This document shows, in pieces, positions 45,521 through 56,379 of a stretch of DNA of 64,000 bases (position 1 is its first letter; each line of letters opens with the position of its first letter). Below the pieces are notes generated by a model. It was not told where the DNA came from, did not search any database, and saw nothing but the letters and a program-made list of their open reading frames with translations. The DNA comes from Streptomyces griseomycini. GTDB taxonomy: Bacteria > Actinomycetota > Actinomycetes > Streptomycetales > Streptomycetaceae. Position numbers and translations under genes: made by a program. The stretch covers positions 1 to 64,000 of the forward strand of contig NZ_JACHJI010000003.1 of NCBI RefSeq assembly GCF_014203535.1. Direction: 5' to 3'.

Positions 45521-46792
45521 ATGGGCAGACCGGGTGGCTGGTGGGGGCGCAAGAGCACGCCCGCGAAGGTCGAGACGTACACGCGGTGGTCGTTCCACTC
45601 ACTCGCGCTGGTCGAGCTCCTGGTGGCCGGCGGGCCGGTGATCGGACAGGTGGGGCCGCGGCTGGCGGCCCTGCTGCTGCTCATGACGGCGGTGCACAGC
45701 GTGGTCTGCGGCGTGACCGCCTCACGCGCCCTGGACTGGCTGCGCGGACGGCGCGAGCAGCCCGTCCGGACGCTGTGGACGCTCGGCGCCACCACCGCTG
45801 CGGTGGCCGTCGCCTCGCTCGTCGTCGCCGAGCACGGACCGTCCGGCGAGGACGCCGACGGCGCGGCCGGCGGGGTCTTCTCGATCGTGGTGATCTTCGG
45901 CGTCGGCGCGGCCGTGCTCGGCGTCCGCGGCCGGCGCCGGGTGTTCGCCACCGTGGCGGGCTTCGCGGCGGGCGCGGGAGCGATCGCGGTCCCCCTCGGC
46001 CTGCCCTGGCCCGTCGCCCTGGTCACCGCCCTGTTCGTCCTGGCCGGCAGCGGGTTCTTCGCCTTCCTCTCCCTCTTCTCCGTCTGGCTGCTCAACGCCT
46101 TCTACGAGCTGGACGAGGCCCGCGAGACCCGCGCCCAGCTCGCCGTCGCCGAGGAACGGCTCAGGTTCGGACGGGACCTGCACGACGTGATGGGGCGCAA
46201 CCTCGCCGTGATCGCGCTGAAGAGCGAGCTGGCCGTCCAACTCGCCCAGCGGGAACGGCCGGAGGCCGTGACGCAGATGGTCGAGGTGCAGCGGTTGGCG
46301 CACGAGGCGCAGCGGGAGGTGCGCGAGGTGGTGCGCGGCTACCGCGAGGCCGACCTCGCCGGCGAGCTCGCGGGCGCGCAGGGCGTGCTGACCGCCGCCG
46401 GCATCGACTGCACCGTCACCGGCCCCGTGGCCGGGCTGCCCGCGCCGGTGCAGTCCGCGCTCGGGTGGGTGGTGCGCGAGGCGGCCACGAACGTCCTGCG
46501 GCACGGGGACGCACAGCGGTGCACGGTGGGACTGCGGATGCGTGAGGGGCGTGTGGTGCTGACGGTGGAGAACGACGGGGTGCCGCAGACCGGTGGTCCG
46601 GGCCGGGGGGCCGGGCTCGTCGGGCTGCGCGAGCGGCTGGCGGAGATCGGGGGGACGCTGCGGGCCGGGCCCACCGGGGACGGGCGGTTCCTGCTGACCG
46701 CCGAGGTCCCGCTGCCGTCGCACTCCGGCGAGGCCCCTCCCGCCGCGCTCACGACCGCGCCCGCCCCCCTTCCCGTGAGTTCCCGTGAGTGA
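45521..46792 (+). CDS. Sensor histidine kinase (HisKA_3, NarL-type partner)
   Basis: The 423-residue membrane kinase has about five hydrophobic segments in residues 25-195. The dimerisation and phosphorylation domain carries the phospho-accepting His221 (FGRDLHDVMGRNL). A HATPase domain follows (WVVREAATNVLRHG, GAGLVGLRERL). It follows the permease by 28 bp and precedes its response regulator by 9 bp. There is no extracellular sensor domain, so it likely senses through the membrane or via the ABC exporter. Confidence 0.9.
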   Translation: MGRPGGWWGRKSTPAKVETYTRWSFHSLALVELLVAGGPVIGQVGPRLAALLLLMTAVHSVVCGVTASRALDWLRGRREQPVRTLWTLGATTAAVAVASLVVAEHGPSGEDADGAAGGVFSIVVIFGVGAAVLGVRGRRRVFATVAGFAAGAGAIAVPLGLPWPVALVTALFVLAGSGFFAFLSLFSVWLLNAFYELDEARETRAQLAVAEERLRFGRDLHDVMGRNLAVIALKSELAVQLAQRERPEAVTQMVEVQRLAHEAQREVREVVRGYREADLAGELAGAQGVLTAAGIDCTVTGPVAGLPAPVQSALGWVVREAATNVLRHGDAQRCTVGLRMREGRVVLTVENDGVPQTGGPGRGAGLVGLRERLAEIGGTLRAGPTGDGRFLLTAEVPLPSHSGEAPPAALTTAPAPLPVSSRE

Positions 46793-46801
46793 GGTCACAC
46801 C

Positions 46802-47422
46802 ATGACGACACCCCCGCCCGTGCGGCTGCTGCTGGCCGACGACGAGCACCTGATCCGGGGGGCGCTCGCCACGCTGCTGTCGCTGGAGGACGACCTGGTG
46901 GTCGTCGCCGAGGCCGCGACCGGGCCGGAGGCACTGGCGATGGCGCGGGCGCACACGCCCGACGTCGCCGTCCTGGACCTGCAGATGCCCGGCGCGGACG
47001 GTGTGAAGGTCGCCACGTCCCTGCGGGCCGAACTGCCCGGCTGCCGGGTGCTGATCGTGACCAGTCACGGGCGGCCGGGGCACCTGAAGCGGGCGCTCGC
47101 GGCGGGTGTGCGCGGGTTCGTCCCCAAGACCGTCAGCGCGCAGCGCCTCGCGGAGATCATCCGCACGGTGCATGCCGGAAACCGTTACGTGGACCCCGAG
47201 TTGGCCGCCGACGCGATCGCCGCCGGGGACTCCCCGCTGACCGCGCGCGAGGCCGAGGTGCTGGAACTCGCGGCGGACGGGGCGCCCGTGGCGGAGATCG
47301 CGGAGCGGGCCGCGCTGTCCCAGGGGACCGTGCGCAACTACCTCTCCTCGGCCGTCTCGAAGCTCGGCGCGGAGAACCGGCACGCCGCGGTGCGTCTCGC
47401 CCGCGAGCGAGGTTGGGTATAG
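46802..47422 (+). CDS. NarL/LuxR-type response regulator
   Basis: The 206-residue regulator has a receiver domain with acidic residues ADDEH at about 12-16, Asp59 (VLDLQMPG) as phosphorylation site and Lys109. The C-terminal LuxR HTH is at about 145-200 (LTAREAEVLELAADG, SQGTVRNYLSSAVSKLGA). It is paired with the kinase upstream. The gene's stop overlaps a TATAGT sequence that may serve the tRNA-Gly downstream. Confidence 0.92.
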   Translation: MTTPPPVRLLLADDEHLIRGALATLLSLEDDLVVVAEAATGPEALAMARAHTPDVAVLDLQMPGADGVKVATSLRAELPGCRVLIVTSHGRPGHLKRALAAGVRGFVPKTVSAQRLAEIIRTVHAGNRYVDPELAADAIAAGDSPLTAREAEVLELAADGAPVAEIAERAALSQGTVRNYLSSAVSKLGAENRHAAVRLARERGWV

Positions 47423-47445
47423 TGGCTTCCGCGCCACGGCGCAAC

Positions 47446-47518
47446 GCGGACGTAGCTCAGTTGGTAGAGCGCAACCTTGCCAAGGTTGAGGTCGCGAGTT
47501 CGAGCCTCGTCGTCCGCT
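47446..47518 (+). tRNA. tRNA-Gly (GCC), second copy
   Basis: Identical over 73 nt to 43510-43582. The ABC exporter and two-component genes lie between these two copies. Confidence 0.94.
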
Positions 47519-47525
47519 CAGGATC

Positions 47526-47552
47526 AAGGCCCCGGTCATCGACCGGGGCCTT
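47526..47552. terminator. Terminator between tRNA-Gly and purC
   Basis: A perfect 12-bp stem (47526-47537 with 47541-47552) closes on an ATC loop. It is nearly the same sequence as the terminator after the first tRNA-Gly (GCC) copy. Confidence 0.8.
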
Positions 47553-47610
47553 CGTCGTGTGGCCGCCGTACGACGGCCGCGCGGCCGTCGTGCGGCCACG
47601 CGGCGGGCGC

Positions 47611-48510
47611 TCAGCTCCAGGCGGTGCCCGTCAGCCGCTCGTACGCCTCCACGTACTTGGCCCGGGTCGCGTCCACGACCCGCTGCGGCAGCGGCGGCGG
47701 GGGCTGCTCGCCGCCCCGGTCCCAGCCGGACTCGGCGGACGTCAGCCAGTCCCGCACGTACTGCTTGTCGTACGACGGCTGCGCGCGGCCCGGCTGCCAC
47801 TGCTCGGCCGGCCAGAAGCGGGAGGAGTCCGGGGTGAGCACCTCGTCCGCGATGACCAGGGCGTCACCGTCGAAGCCGAACTCGAACTTGGTGTCCGCGA
47901 GGATGATCCCCCGGTCCCGGGCGATGTCGCGGGCGCGGGAGTAGGCGGCGAGGGTCGCCTGGCGCAGCCGGGCCGCGGTGTCCGCGCCGACCTGGCGGGC
48001 GACCTCCTCGTAGGAGACGTTCTCGTCGTGCTCGCCGACGGCGGCCTTGGTGGCCGGGGTGAAGATCGGGGCGGGCAGCTCCGAGCCGTCCACCAGGCCC
48101 TCGGGGAGGGCGAGGCCGCAGACCGTGCGGGACTCCTGGTACTCGGCGAGGCCCGAGCCGGTGAGGTAGCCGCGGGCCACGCACTCCACCGGGACCATGT
48201 CCAGGGACTTGCAGACGAGGGTGCGGCCCGCCCAGTCGTCCGGGGCGCCGGCCGGGACGTCGGTGCTCAGGACGTGGTGCGGGAGCAGGTCGGCGAGCTG
48301 GTCGAACCACCACAGGGAGAGCTGGGTGAGGATCCGGCCCTTGTCGGGGATCTCGGTCGGCAGCACCCAGTCGTAGGCGGAGATGCGGTCGCTGGCGATC
48401 ATCACGAGGTCGCCCGCCTCGTTCCGGTACAGCTCGCGCACCTTTCCGGTGTGCAGGTGCACCAGGCCCGGGACCTGGATCGGTTCGGGCTTTTCGACGA
48501 ATCCGGACAC
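47611..48510 (-). CDS. purC: SAICAR synthase
   Basis: The 299-residue phosphoribosylaminoimidazole-succinocarboxamide synthase adds aspartate to CAIR. Motifs include HTGKVRELY, ASDRISAYDW, PVECVARGYLTGS and DTKFEFGFD. GTG 48510 follows GGGGAGGAACC, a good ribosome-binding site. It is a single transcription unit separated from the other pur genes. Confidence 0.96.
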   Translation of the reverse strand: MSGFVEKPEPIQVPGLVHLHTGKVRELYRNEAGDLVMIASDRISAYDWVLPTEIPDKGRILTQLSLWWFDQLADLLPHHVLSTDVPAGAPDDWAGRTLVCKSLDMVPVECVARGYLTGSGLAEYQESRTVCGLALPEGLVDGSELPAPIFTPATKAAVGEHDENVSYEEVARQVGADTAARLRQATLAAYSRARDIARDRGIILADTKFEFGFDGDALVIADEVLTPDSSRFWPAEQWQPGRAQPSYDKQYVRDWLTSAESGWDRGGEQPPPPLPQRVVDATRAKYVEAYERLTGTAWS

Positions 48511-48601
48511 GGTTCCTCCCCGTGGTTCTGTCCAATGACTCGATTCTCCCGTATGGGGCGAACGGTCTCGGCCAGGGGTCGGTGCGGGTGCGCCGTCCGG
48601 T

Positions 48602-50107
48602 TCAGTCCCTCTTGCAGATGCGGTCGAGGAGGTTGGCGGTGGCGCGCTGGACGCGGGGGTCGACGTGGCCGGGACGGTCCAGGGCCGGGGACCAGGCGAA
48701 GGTGCCGGAGGCGAACACCCAGGCGCCGGAGGGGGCCCGGTAGAGGGACGTCTCCTGGTGGCGCCGGGCGCCCCCGCGGTCGGTGTACCGGGAGTGGGCG
48801 AGCAGGACGCGCTCCTCGTGCTCGGGCAGCGGGGTGCGCGGGAAGTAGCGGTCGGCCTCGCCCGCGACCATGCCCTCGAGGGCGTCGCCCTCGTGCGCGC
48901 CGGTCCCCTCCCACATCCAGTGGTCGGCGTTGCGGACGATCAGCGGGTGCGGCTCGGGGACGTGGCCGCCGTACTGGATGCCGAGCAGCTGCTGCTCGGC
49001 GCGGTCGGTCTCCCGCCACAGCGCCGGCCTGCCCGGGCCCCGGCGCTTGCGGCAGGTCAGCAGGCGGTCGGGGCCGGACGGGGAGGGGGCGAGCTCGACC
49101 TGCCAGTACAGGGTGTTGGCGGAGAGGAAGACCAGGGACGTGCCGTGCTCGCGGGCGCGTTCCACGGCGTCGCGCATGGGCTTGGACCAGTACTCGTCGT
49201 GGCCCGGGAAGACCAGCCCCCGGTAGCGGGTGGGGTCGACGCGGCCGGCGTGCAGGTCGCGGGCGTCGGCGTAGGCGAGGTCGTAGCCGTAGTGCTCGGC
49301 CCAGCGGATGACGTCGTAGGCGTGCCCGACGTGCAGCGGGAGGCCGGCGCCGGCGTACGGGCGGTCGAAGGAGACGGTGGTGGCGGCGTCGGCCTCGCCG
49401 AGCAGGCGGCCCTCCTCGTCCCAGGCGTGGTACAGGCTGGCGCCGGTGCGGCCGTCCTCCGGGTAGAGGTTGTACGCCTGCCAGGTGATGTCGGGCAGCA
49501 CCAGGAGCAGGTCGGCGGGGCGGTCGTCGCGGACCGTGAACGGGACGTGCGAGCGGTAGCCGTCGGCCGTGGTGAGGACGGCGACGTACGCGCCGACGCT
49601 CCAGTACGACGGGATCGGTAACCGCCAGGACAGCCACCAGTGGTGGCAGGAGACGGTGCGGTCGGCGGTGAGCGGCGGGGGCTGCACGATGCCGGAGAGG
49701 CGGGGGCTGGACGTGATCTTGGTGGCGCCGTCGCCGCCGTAGTGGCCGATGCGGTAGACGTCGACGCCGAACTCCTGGGGCGGGTCGACGGTGATGTGGA
49801 AGTCGAGGGACTCGCCGGGGGCGACGGCGCCGGCGGAGGCGAAGCCCTTGATCTGGCGGTGCACGTCGTCGGCGGCGCGGGGGCCGCCGGAGGAGCGCGG
49901 GGCGGGGACCCTGGGCGCGCCCTGCCTCGGGAGGCGGGCGGTGGACGCGGGCGGCTCCGGGTCCACGTACCAGGGGACGACCTGGCCGGTGTCGCCGAAG
50001 TACGTCTCGCTGCCGCGCAGCCACGGGAGGGGGCCCTGCCCGAAGGGATCGTTCACGGCGTGCGCCAGTGCTCCCGACTCCCAGCGACGGATCCGCTCCG
50101 AACCCAT
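48602..50107 (-). CDS. N,N-dimethylformamidase beta-subunit-like protein
   Basis: This 501-residue protein resembles the C-terminal domain of the large subunit of N,N-dimethylformamidase. Examples are DFHITVDPPQEFGVDVYRIG, LLLVLPDITWQAYNLYP, GLVFPGHDEYWSKPM and HYGYDLAYADARDL. No export signal is obvious. Substrate and metal requirement are unknown, and there is no small-subunit gene nearby. ATG 50107 follows GGGAGGGGAG. It lies 91 bp upstream of purC and on the same strand. Confidence 0.78.
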   Translation of the reverse strand: MGSERIRRWESGALAHAVNDPFGQGPLPWLRGSETYFGDTGQVVPWYVDPEPPASTARLPRQGAPRVPAPRSSGGPRAADDVHRQIKGFASAGAVAPGESLDFHITVDPPQEFGVDVYRIGHYGGDGATKITSSPRLSGIVQPPPLTADRTVSCHHWWLSWRLPIPSYWSVGAYVAVLTTADGYRSHVPFTVRDDRPADLLLVLPDITWQAYNLYPEDGRTGASLYHAWDEEGRLLGEADAATTVSFDRPYAGAGLPLHVGHAYDVIRWAEHYGYDLAYADARDLHAGRVDPTRYRGLVFPGHDEYWSKPMRDAVERAREHGTSLVFLSANTLYWQVELAPSPSGPDRLLTCRKRRGPGRPALWRETDRAEQQLLGIQYGGHVPEPHPLIVRNADHWMWEGTGAHEGDALEGMVAGEADRYFPRTPLPEHEERVLLAHSRYTDRGGARRHQETSLYRAPSGAWVFASGTFAWSPALDRPGHVDPRVQRATANLLDRICKRD

Positions 50108-50349
50108 GATCGCTCCCCTCCCTCGTGCCCCCGTGGCGGTGCGGTGCGCGGTGCCGTTCGGCCGTCGTCCGACGGGTGGCGCCTGCCGCCAGTTATGTGC
50201 TTGTCGTATGTCACACGCCCTTGCCAGGCCATGCGAACGGTCCCAGCACATCACATTACGCACGCACTCCGTCACCGTTCGTCTGGAATTGACCGAAAGC
50301 GGAAGGGTGGGATCCGGGCGGGGCGGGCGGTGGGCGGGCGGCCGCCCGC

Positions 50350-52230
50350 TCAGACGAGCCGTACCGGCTTCTCCGGACGTATCCCCTGCCGGGCCAGCCA
50401 CAGGCGCAGGGCCGTGGGGTCGCCGTCCTCGATCAGGGCCAGGACCTGGGGGGACAGGTCCGCGACCCGTTCACCGCCGACGAGCAGGGCCGGGCCGTCG
50501 AGCCAGTCCAGGCCGGGGACGGCGCCCGCCGTGTCCACCGCCGCGCAGCAGACCATCGCGGTGATGTGGTCGGCGAGAAGTTCACGGGCGGTCCGCGGGG
50601 GCTGGAGGGGGAAGAGGGGGAGGGCCCGGTCGTCCCAGAGGGGGACGGGGTCGTGGGCGCCGGGGGAGGCGGCGCTCCCGGAGGAGGCGGTGGCGGACGG
50701 GGCGGGGCGCGGGGCGGCCGCCGCCTCCTCCCGGGCCAGCTCGGCGCTCAGCCGGGCGGCCAGGGCGGCGCTGCGGGCGGTGGTGCCGGCCAGGTCCTCG
50801 TCCTCCGGGGTCGGTTCGTCCTCCGGGGTCGGTTCGCCCGCCGGAGCCGAGTCGGTCTCCGGGGCCGGTGCGGGATCGGTGCGTGGGGGTGGCGCCGTCG
50901 GCCGGGTCGGGTCGGTGGGGGCGGGCGGCGCGGCGGTCGGGGCCGGGGCCGTCAGGTGGTCGAGGACGCGGGAGAGGGTCGGACCGTCGGGACCCGAGGT
51001 GCCGCCGTCGGCGGCGGGGCGTACGCGCAGGGCGTCCAGGACCCGGTGGAGGCGGGCGGCGTCGGTGCGCCACTTGCGGTCCACGACCTCCTCCGGATAG
51101 TCGGCCCAGTGGACCGGCGACCAGTCCGGACCGGGCTCCGCGGGGCCGCCGTGGAAGAGGCGGGCGGCCAGGAGGGAGGCGGCCTCGTCCACCGCGCCGG
51201 GCTCTTCGAGCAGGTCGCAGGCGGGACGCTCGCCGAGGCGGGAGGTGAAGCCCTCGGCCAGCCGGTCCCGGCGGGAGAGCTCGGTGAGCGCCGCCACCAC
51301 CCCGGCGTTGAGCCGCGAGGGCCAGCGGCCCATCCGCCAGGCGGGCAACGCCACCCGGGTGAGCAGCCGGTCCCAGCCCGCGTACGCCAGGCCCACCTGT
51401 TCCTGGGCGACGATGCGCAGCCCGTAGTCCACGGCCTGTGCGCGCTCGGCCGCGGCGGCGGCGACCCCGCGCTCCATCTCGGCGGCGTGCCCCCGGCAGC
51501 CGCGCAGCAGCGCCCGGGCGACCCAGCCGACGCCCGCGAGCACCCCGCGGAAGACCGGCCCCCGGCGGGACGCCGAGGCCACGGCCACCGCCGCGTCCAG
51601 GCCCCGCACGAAACGCCGGGCGGCCGCTATGTCCGGGTGCGCCGACGGTCCCGTACCGGCGACGACCGGGGCGAGGACCGCGCGCAGCTCGCCCACGCGC
51701 ATCCACCACAGGAACGGGGAGCCGATCACCAGCACGGGCGCGGCGGTGCTCGGGTGCGGGTGCCGTCCCGCACCCGCTATGTCGCCGTGCTCCTCGACGG
51801 GCGGCGGACCGTGGGCCGGATGGGTGCGGTCCTCCAGCCAGCTGTCGCAGTCCGGGGTGAGCGCTATCGCGGACGGTGCGGGGACGTCGAGGCGGTCGGC
51901 GAGGTCGCGCACCATCCGGTACAGGTCCGGGGCCACCTCCTCGGTGATCTCCACCGTCGGACTCATCGCGGGCCGGGCCCGGGCGACGACCAGGGCGACA
52001 CCGGCGGCGGCGAGCAGGACGAGCACCGCGACCGGGGTGAGGACCCAGCGGGCGAGGTCCCAGCCGGTGCCCGGGAGATGGCCGGTGGGACCGCCGACGA
52101 GCAGGATCACGGCACCGGCGGCCGGCAGCACGGCACCGGCCAGCGCCCGGCTGCGGAGGCGCAGCACCGCGAGCGCCCGTGACCGCGCGGCCTGCGCGCC
52201 CGCCTCCACTCCCGTTCCGCTTCCGCTCAT
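50350..52230 (-). CDS. Membrane protein with degenerate M48-like peptidase domain
   Basis: The 626-residue protein has two N-terminal hydrophobic segments (about 28-50 and 60-82). A domain resembling M48 (HtpX-like) peptidases follows, around PVLVIGSPFLWWMRVGELRAVL. At the place of the zinc-binding HExxH motif it reads APVVAGT, so catalysis should be lost. A long Pro/Ala/Thr/Glu-rich linker (about 420-510) leads to a C-terminal helical region. It probably serves a structural or regulatory role. ATG 52230 is used. It lies upstream of the DMFase-like gene on the same strand. Confidence 0.6.
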   Translation of the reverse strand: MSGSGTGVEAGAQAARSRALAVLRLRSRALAGAVLPAAGAVILLVGGPTGHLPGTGWDLARWVLTPVAVLVLLAAAGVALVVARARPAMSPTVEITEEVAPDLYRMVRDLADRLDVPAPSAIALTPDCDSWLEDRTHPAHGPPPVEEHGDIAGAGRHPHPSTAAPVLVIGSPFLWWMRVGELRAVLAPVVAGTGPSAHPDIAAARRFVRGLDAAVAVASASRRGPVFRGVLAGVGWVARALLRGCRGHAAEMERGVAAAAAERAQAVDYGLRIVAQEQVGLAYAGWDRLLTRVALPAWRMGRWPSRLNAGVVAALTELSRRDRLAEGFTSRLGERPACDLLEEPGAVDEAASLLAARLFHGGPAEPGPDWSPVHWADYPEEVVDRKWRTDAARLHRVLDALRVRPAADGGTSGPDGPTLSRVLDHLTAPAPTAAPPAPTDPTRPTAPPPRTDPAPAPETDSAPAGEPTPEDEPTPEDEDLAGTTARSAALAARLSAELAREEAAAAPRPAPSATASSGSAASPGAHDPVPLWDDRALPLFPLQPPRTARELLADHITAMVCCAAVDTAGAVPGLDWLDGPALLVGGERVADLSPQVLALIEDGDPTALRLWLARQGIRPEKPVRLV

Positions 52231-52447
52231 GGCCCGACCCCACCCCCTCCCGGCGGTCCTGTCGCTGTCCTGGCGTTGCTCACTCCCCCACTGTGGCACC
52301 CGCCTCCGACATCGCAATGCCGGTGGGCCAAGTGCCGGAACGCTTGCGCGGCACCCTAGTTGGGGCCCCGGCCCCCGTCAGCCGGATGGCTCATCGCTCA
52401 CTCGATGGAATGGCTTTGGGGAAAGGTGGATGACCGACGGCAAAGGT

Positions 52448-52479
52448 CAGGCCCCGGATCCTGAGACGGATCCGGGGCC
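52448..52479. terminator. Terminator of purD
   Basis: A perfect 13-bp stem (52448-52460 with 52467-52479) with a 6-nt loop lies 52 bp after the purD stop codon. Confidence 0.75.
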
Positions 52480-52530
52480 TGCGGGGTTCATCGGCGCCGG
52501 GCGGCGGGCCGGACACGGCGCCCGCCGAGG

Positions 52531-53835
<1,305 letters not shown>

Positions 53836-53966
53836 GGGGTCAGCCTAACGGGAGGCGGCGGATTCGCTTTGTGCGGGCTTCCGAAGGGGTGGACGGCGGG
53901 GCTTCGTGCGTTCCTCCAGGGATGCGGCACGCAGGGGCGGCGGTCGCGGCGGGACGCGGGGCGGCC

Positions 53967-56300
53967 CTACTCGTTGGCGATCTCCTCGACCACCGTCGCG
54001 CCGAGCTCCCGGACGAGCAGTTCCTGCCCGGAGAGGGCGGATTCGTCCAGGTCGGGGTCGTCGTCCTCGGGGATGTCGTCCTCGGGGGAGACGGGAGGCG
54101 GCGGCTCCGGGGCGGACGGCCGGGGTGCCGGGGCGGCCGGGCCGGGCGCGGACGCGGGTGCCGCCGGGGCGCCGGGCGCCGACGCGGAACCGGACGGGGA
54201 GGACGGCGCGGACCGCGCCGGCGGCTGGGCGGTGGCGGGGGCCGGGCGCTGACCGGCTCCGGCTCCGGTGCCGCCGTACCCGCCGCCGTGACGGCCGCCG
54301 GGAGGGCCGGCCGGGGCGGGTGCCACCGCACCGCCGCCGGACGGGTCGACGATCGCCTCGATCTTCCACTGGACGTTGAACTGCTCGGCCAGCGCCTGAC
54401 GCAGGACGTCCTCGCTGCCGCTGCTGAGGAAGTTGTCCCGCGCGCCGGCGTTCACGAAGCCGAGCTGGAGGGTCGTGCCGTCGAACGCGGTCACCTGGGC
54501 GTTCTGGCTGAGCAGGATCCAGGTGAAGCGGCGGCGGTTCTTGACCGCTTCCAGGATGTTCGGCCAGAGCATGCGGGGGTCGAGGCCACCGCCGCCCGAG
54601 GGCGCGGGCGCGGACGGCGCGGGCGCGGACGGCGCGGGCGCGGACGGCGCGGGCGCGGACGGCGCGGGCGCGGACGGCGCGGGCGCGGACGGCGCGGGCG
54701 CGGAAGCCGTCTGGGGCGCGGGGGCGCCCGGCGCGGCCGGGGACGGCCCGCCGCCCGCCGGGGCGGCCGTGGGCCAGCCGCCGGGCCGACGGCCGCCGCT
54801 GCCGGCGGAGGCGGCGGTGGGCCAGGCGCCGGGGGCGGGTGGCGCGGGGGCGCTCGGCGCGGCCGCCGGGGGCGGAGCCTGCGCCGGAGCCGGAGCGGGC
54901 ACGGGAGCGGGAGCGGACGGGGCGGGAGCGGACGGGGCGGAAGCCGCGGCCGGGGCCGGGGCGGGCGCGCCACCGGGTCCGCCCCCCGGAGTCCGCACCG
55001 CGGCCCGGGCGGCGGCGGGACCGCCTCCCGGCGGAACCGGGGCGTGGCCCTGCGCCGGACCGGCCGCCGCTCCCCCGTGGACGTCCGGTCCGGGCACGTA
55101 CCCCATGGCGGGCATGCCCGCGCCGCCGCCCGCCGAGAAGTTCGCGCCGCGCTCGATCCGGTCCAGCCGGGCCATGACCGAGCGCTCGTCGCCGTAGGCG
55201 GCGGGGAGCAGCACGCGGGCGCAGATCAGCTCGAGCTGGAGGCGGGGCGAGGTGGCGCCGCGCATCTCGGTGAGCCCCTCGTTGACGAGGTCGGCGGCGC
55301 GGCTGAGCTCGGCGGCGCCGAAGGTGCCGGCCTGGGCCTGCATCCGCTCGATGACGTCGGCGGGGGCGTCGATGAGCCCCTTCTCGGCGGCGTCCGGGAC
55401 GGCGGCGAGGATCACCAGGTCCCGCAGCCGCTCCAGCAGGTCGGCGACGAACCGCCGCGGGTCGTTGCCCCCCTCGATCACCCGGTCGACGACCTCGAAG
55501 GCGGCGGCCCCGTCACCGGTCGCGAAGGCCTCCACCACGGAGTCGAGCAGCGAGCCGTCCGTGTACCCGAGCAGGGAGGTGGCCATGGCGTACGTCACGC
55601 CCTCCTCCCCGGCGCCGGCGAGCAGCTGGTCCATGACGGACATCGAGTCACGCACGGACCCGGCGCCGGCCCGCACGACGAGCGGCAGCACGCCCTCCTC
55701 GACGGGGATGTCCTCCTTGTGGCACACCTCACCGAGGTAGTCCCGCAGGGTGCCGGGCGGGACGAGCCGGAACGGGTAGTGGTGGGTCCGCGACCGGATC
55801 GTCCCGATGACCTTCTCGGGCTCGGTGGTGGCGAAGATGAACTTCAGGTGCTCCGGGGGCTCCTCGACGACCTTGAGCAGCGCGTTGAAACCGGCCGACG
55901 TGACCATGTGGGCCTCGTCGATGATGTAGATCTTGTAACGGCTGCGGGCGGGTCCAAAGAACGCCTTCTCGCGCAGGTCACGGGCGTCGTCCACACCACC
56001 GTGGGAAGCGGCGTCGATCTCGATGACGTCGATCGAACCGGGGCCGTTGCGCGCGAGGTCCTGGCAGGACTGGCACTCGCCGCACGGCGTCGGCGTGGGG
56101 CCCTTCTCGCAGTTCAGGCAGCGGGCGAGGATCCGCGCGCTGGTCGTCTTGCCGCATCCGCGCGGGCCGCTGAACAGGTACGCGTGATTGACCCGGTTGT
56201 TCCGCAGCGCCTGCTGCAACGGGTCGGTGACATGCTCCTGCCCGATGACCTCGGCGAACGACTCCGGGCGATAGCGGCGGTACAGCGCGAGAGACGACAC
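53967..56300 (-). CDS. dnaX: DNA polymerase III subunits gamma and tau
   Basis: The 777-residue clamp-loader ATPase begins SSLALYRRYRPESFAEVIGQ. It has Walker A GPRGCGKTT (45-53), zinc cysteines 64, 73, 76 and 79 (NCEKG, CGECQSC) and DEAH-like IIDEAH at about 127. The tau-type C-terminal region is a long Pro/Ala/Ser-rich linker. It includes seven tandem SAPAP units, followed by a conserved domain (KNRRRFTWILLSQNAQV). GTG 56300 fits the family start. The SRP RNA gene lies just upstream on the same strand. Confidence 0.94.
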   Translation of the reverse strand: MSSLALYRRYRPESFAEVIGQEHVTDPLQQALRNNRVNHAYLFSGPRGCGKTTSARILARCLNCEKGPTPTPCGECQSCQDLARNGPGSIDVIEIDAASHGGVDDARDLREKAFFGPARSRYKIYIIDEAHMVTSAGFNALLKVVEEPPEHLKFIFATTEPEKVIGTIRSRTHHYPFRLVPPGTLRDYLGEVCHKEDIPVEEGVLPLVVRAGAGSVRDSMSVMDQLLAGAGEEGVTYAMATSLLGYTDGSLLDSVVEAFATGDGAAAFEVVDRVIEGGNDPRRFVADLLERLRDLVILAAVPDAAEKGLIDAPADVIERMQAQAGTFGAAELSRAADLVNEGLTEMRGATSPRLQLELICARVLLPAAYGDERSVMARLDRIERGANFSAGGGAGMPAMGYVPGPDVHGGAAAGPAQGHAPVPPGGGPAAARAAVRTPGGGPGGAPAPAPAAASAPSAPAPSAPAPVPAPAPAQAPPPAAAPSAPAPPAPGAWPTAASAGSGGRRPGGWPTAAPAGGGPSPAAPGAPAPQTASAPAPSAPAPSAPAPSAPAPSAPAPSAPAPSAPAPSGGGGLDPRMLWPNILEAVKNRRRFTWILLSQNAQVTAFDGTTLQLGFVNAGARDNFLSSGSEDVLRQALAEQFNVQWKIEAIVDPSGGGAVAPAPAGPPGGRHGGGYGGTGAGAGQRPAPATAQPPARSAPSSPSGSASAPGAPAAPASAPGPAAPAPRPSAPEPPPPVSPEDDIPEDDDPDLDESALSGQELLVRELGATVVEEIANE
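54601..54704 (-). repeat. 15-bp tandem repeat in dnaX
   Basis: Seven near-perfect copies of a 15-bp unit encode SAPAP on the minus strand. The unit preserves the reading frame at any copy number. Confidence 0.9.
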
Positions 56301-56379
56301 GCCTACGAGGTTATAGGCGCCCACCGACAGTCGGTCCCGCCCGCGGAGCCCCGCGCGCGGGCGGGGCGGGAACGCAAGC

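Noticed and set aside
54595..54710. Non-coding satellite in dnaX
   Set aside because: The 15-bp units stay in frame and encode SAPAP, a normal type of tau linker.
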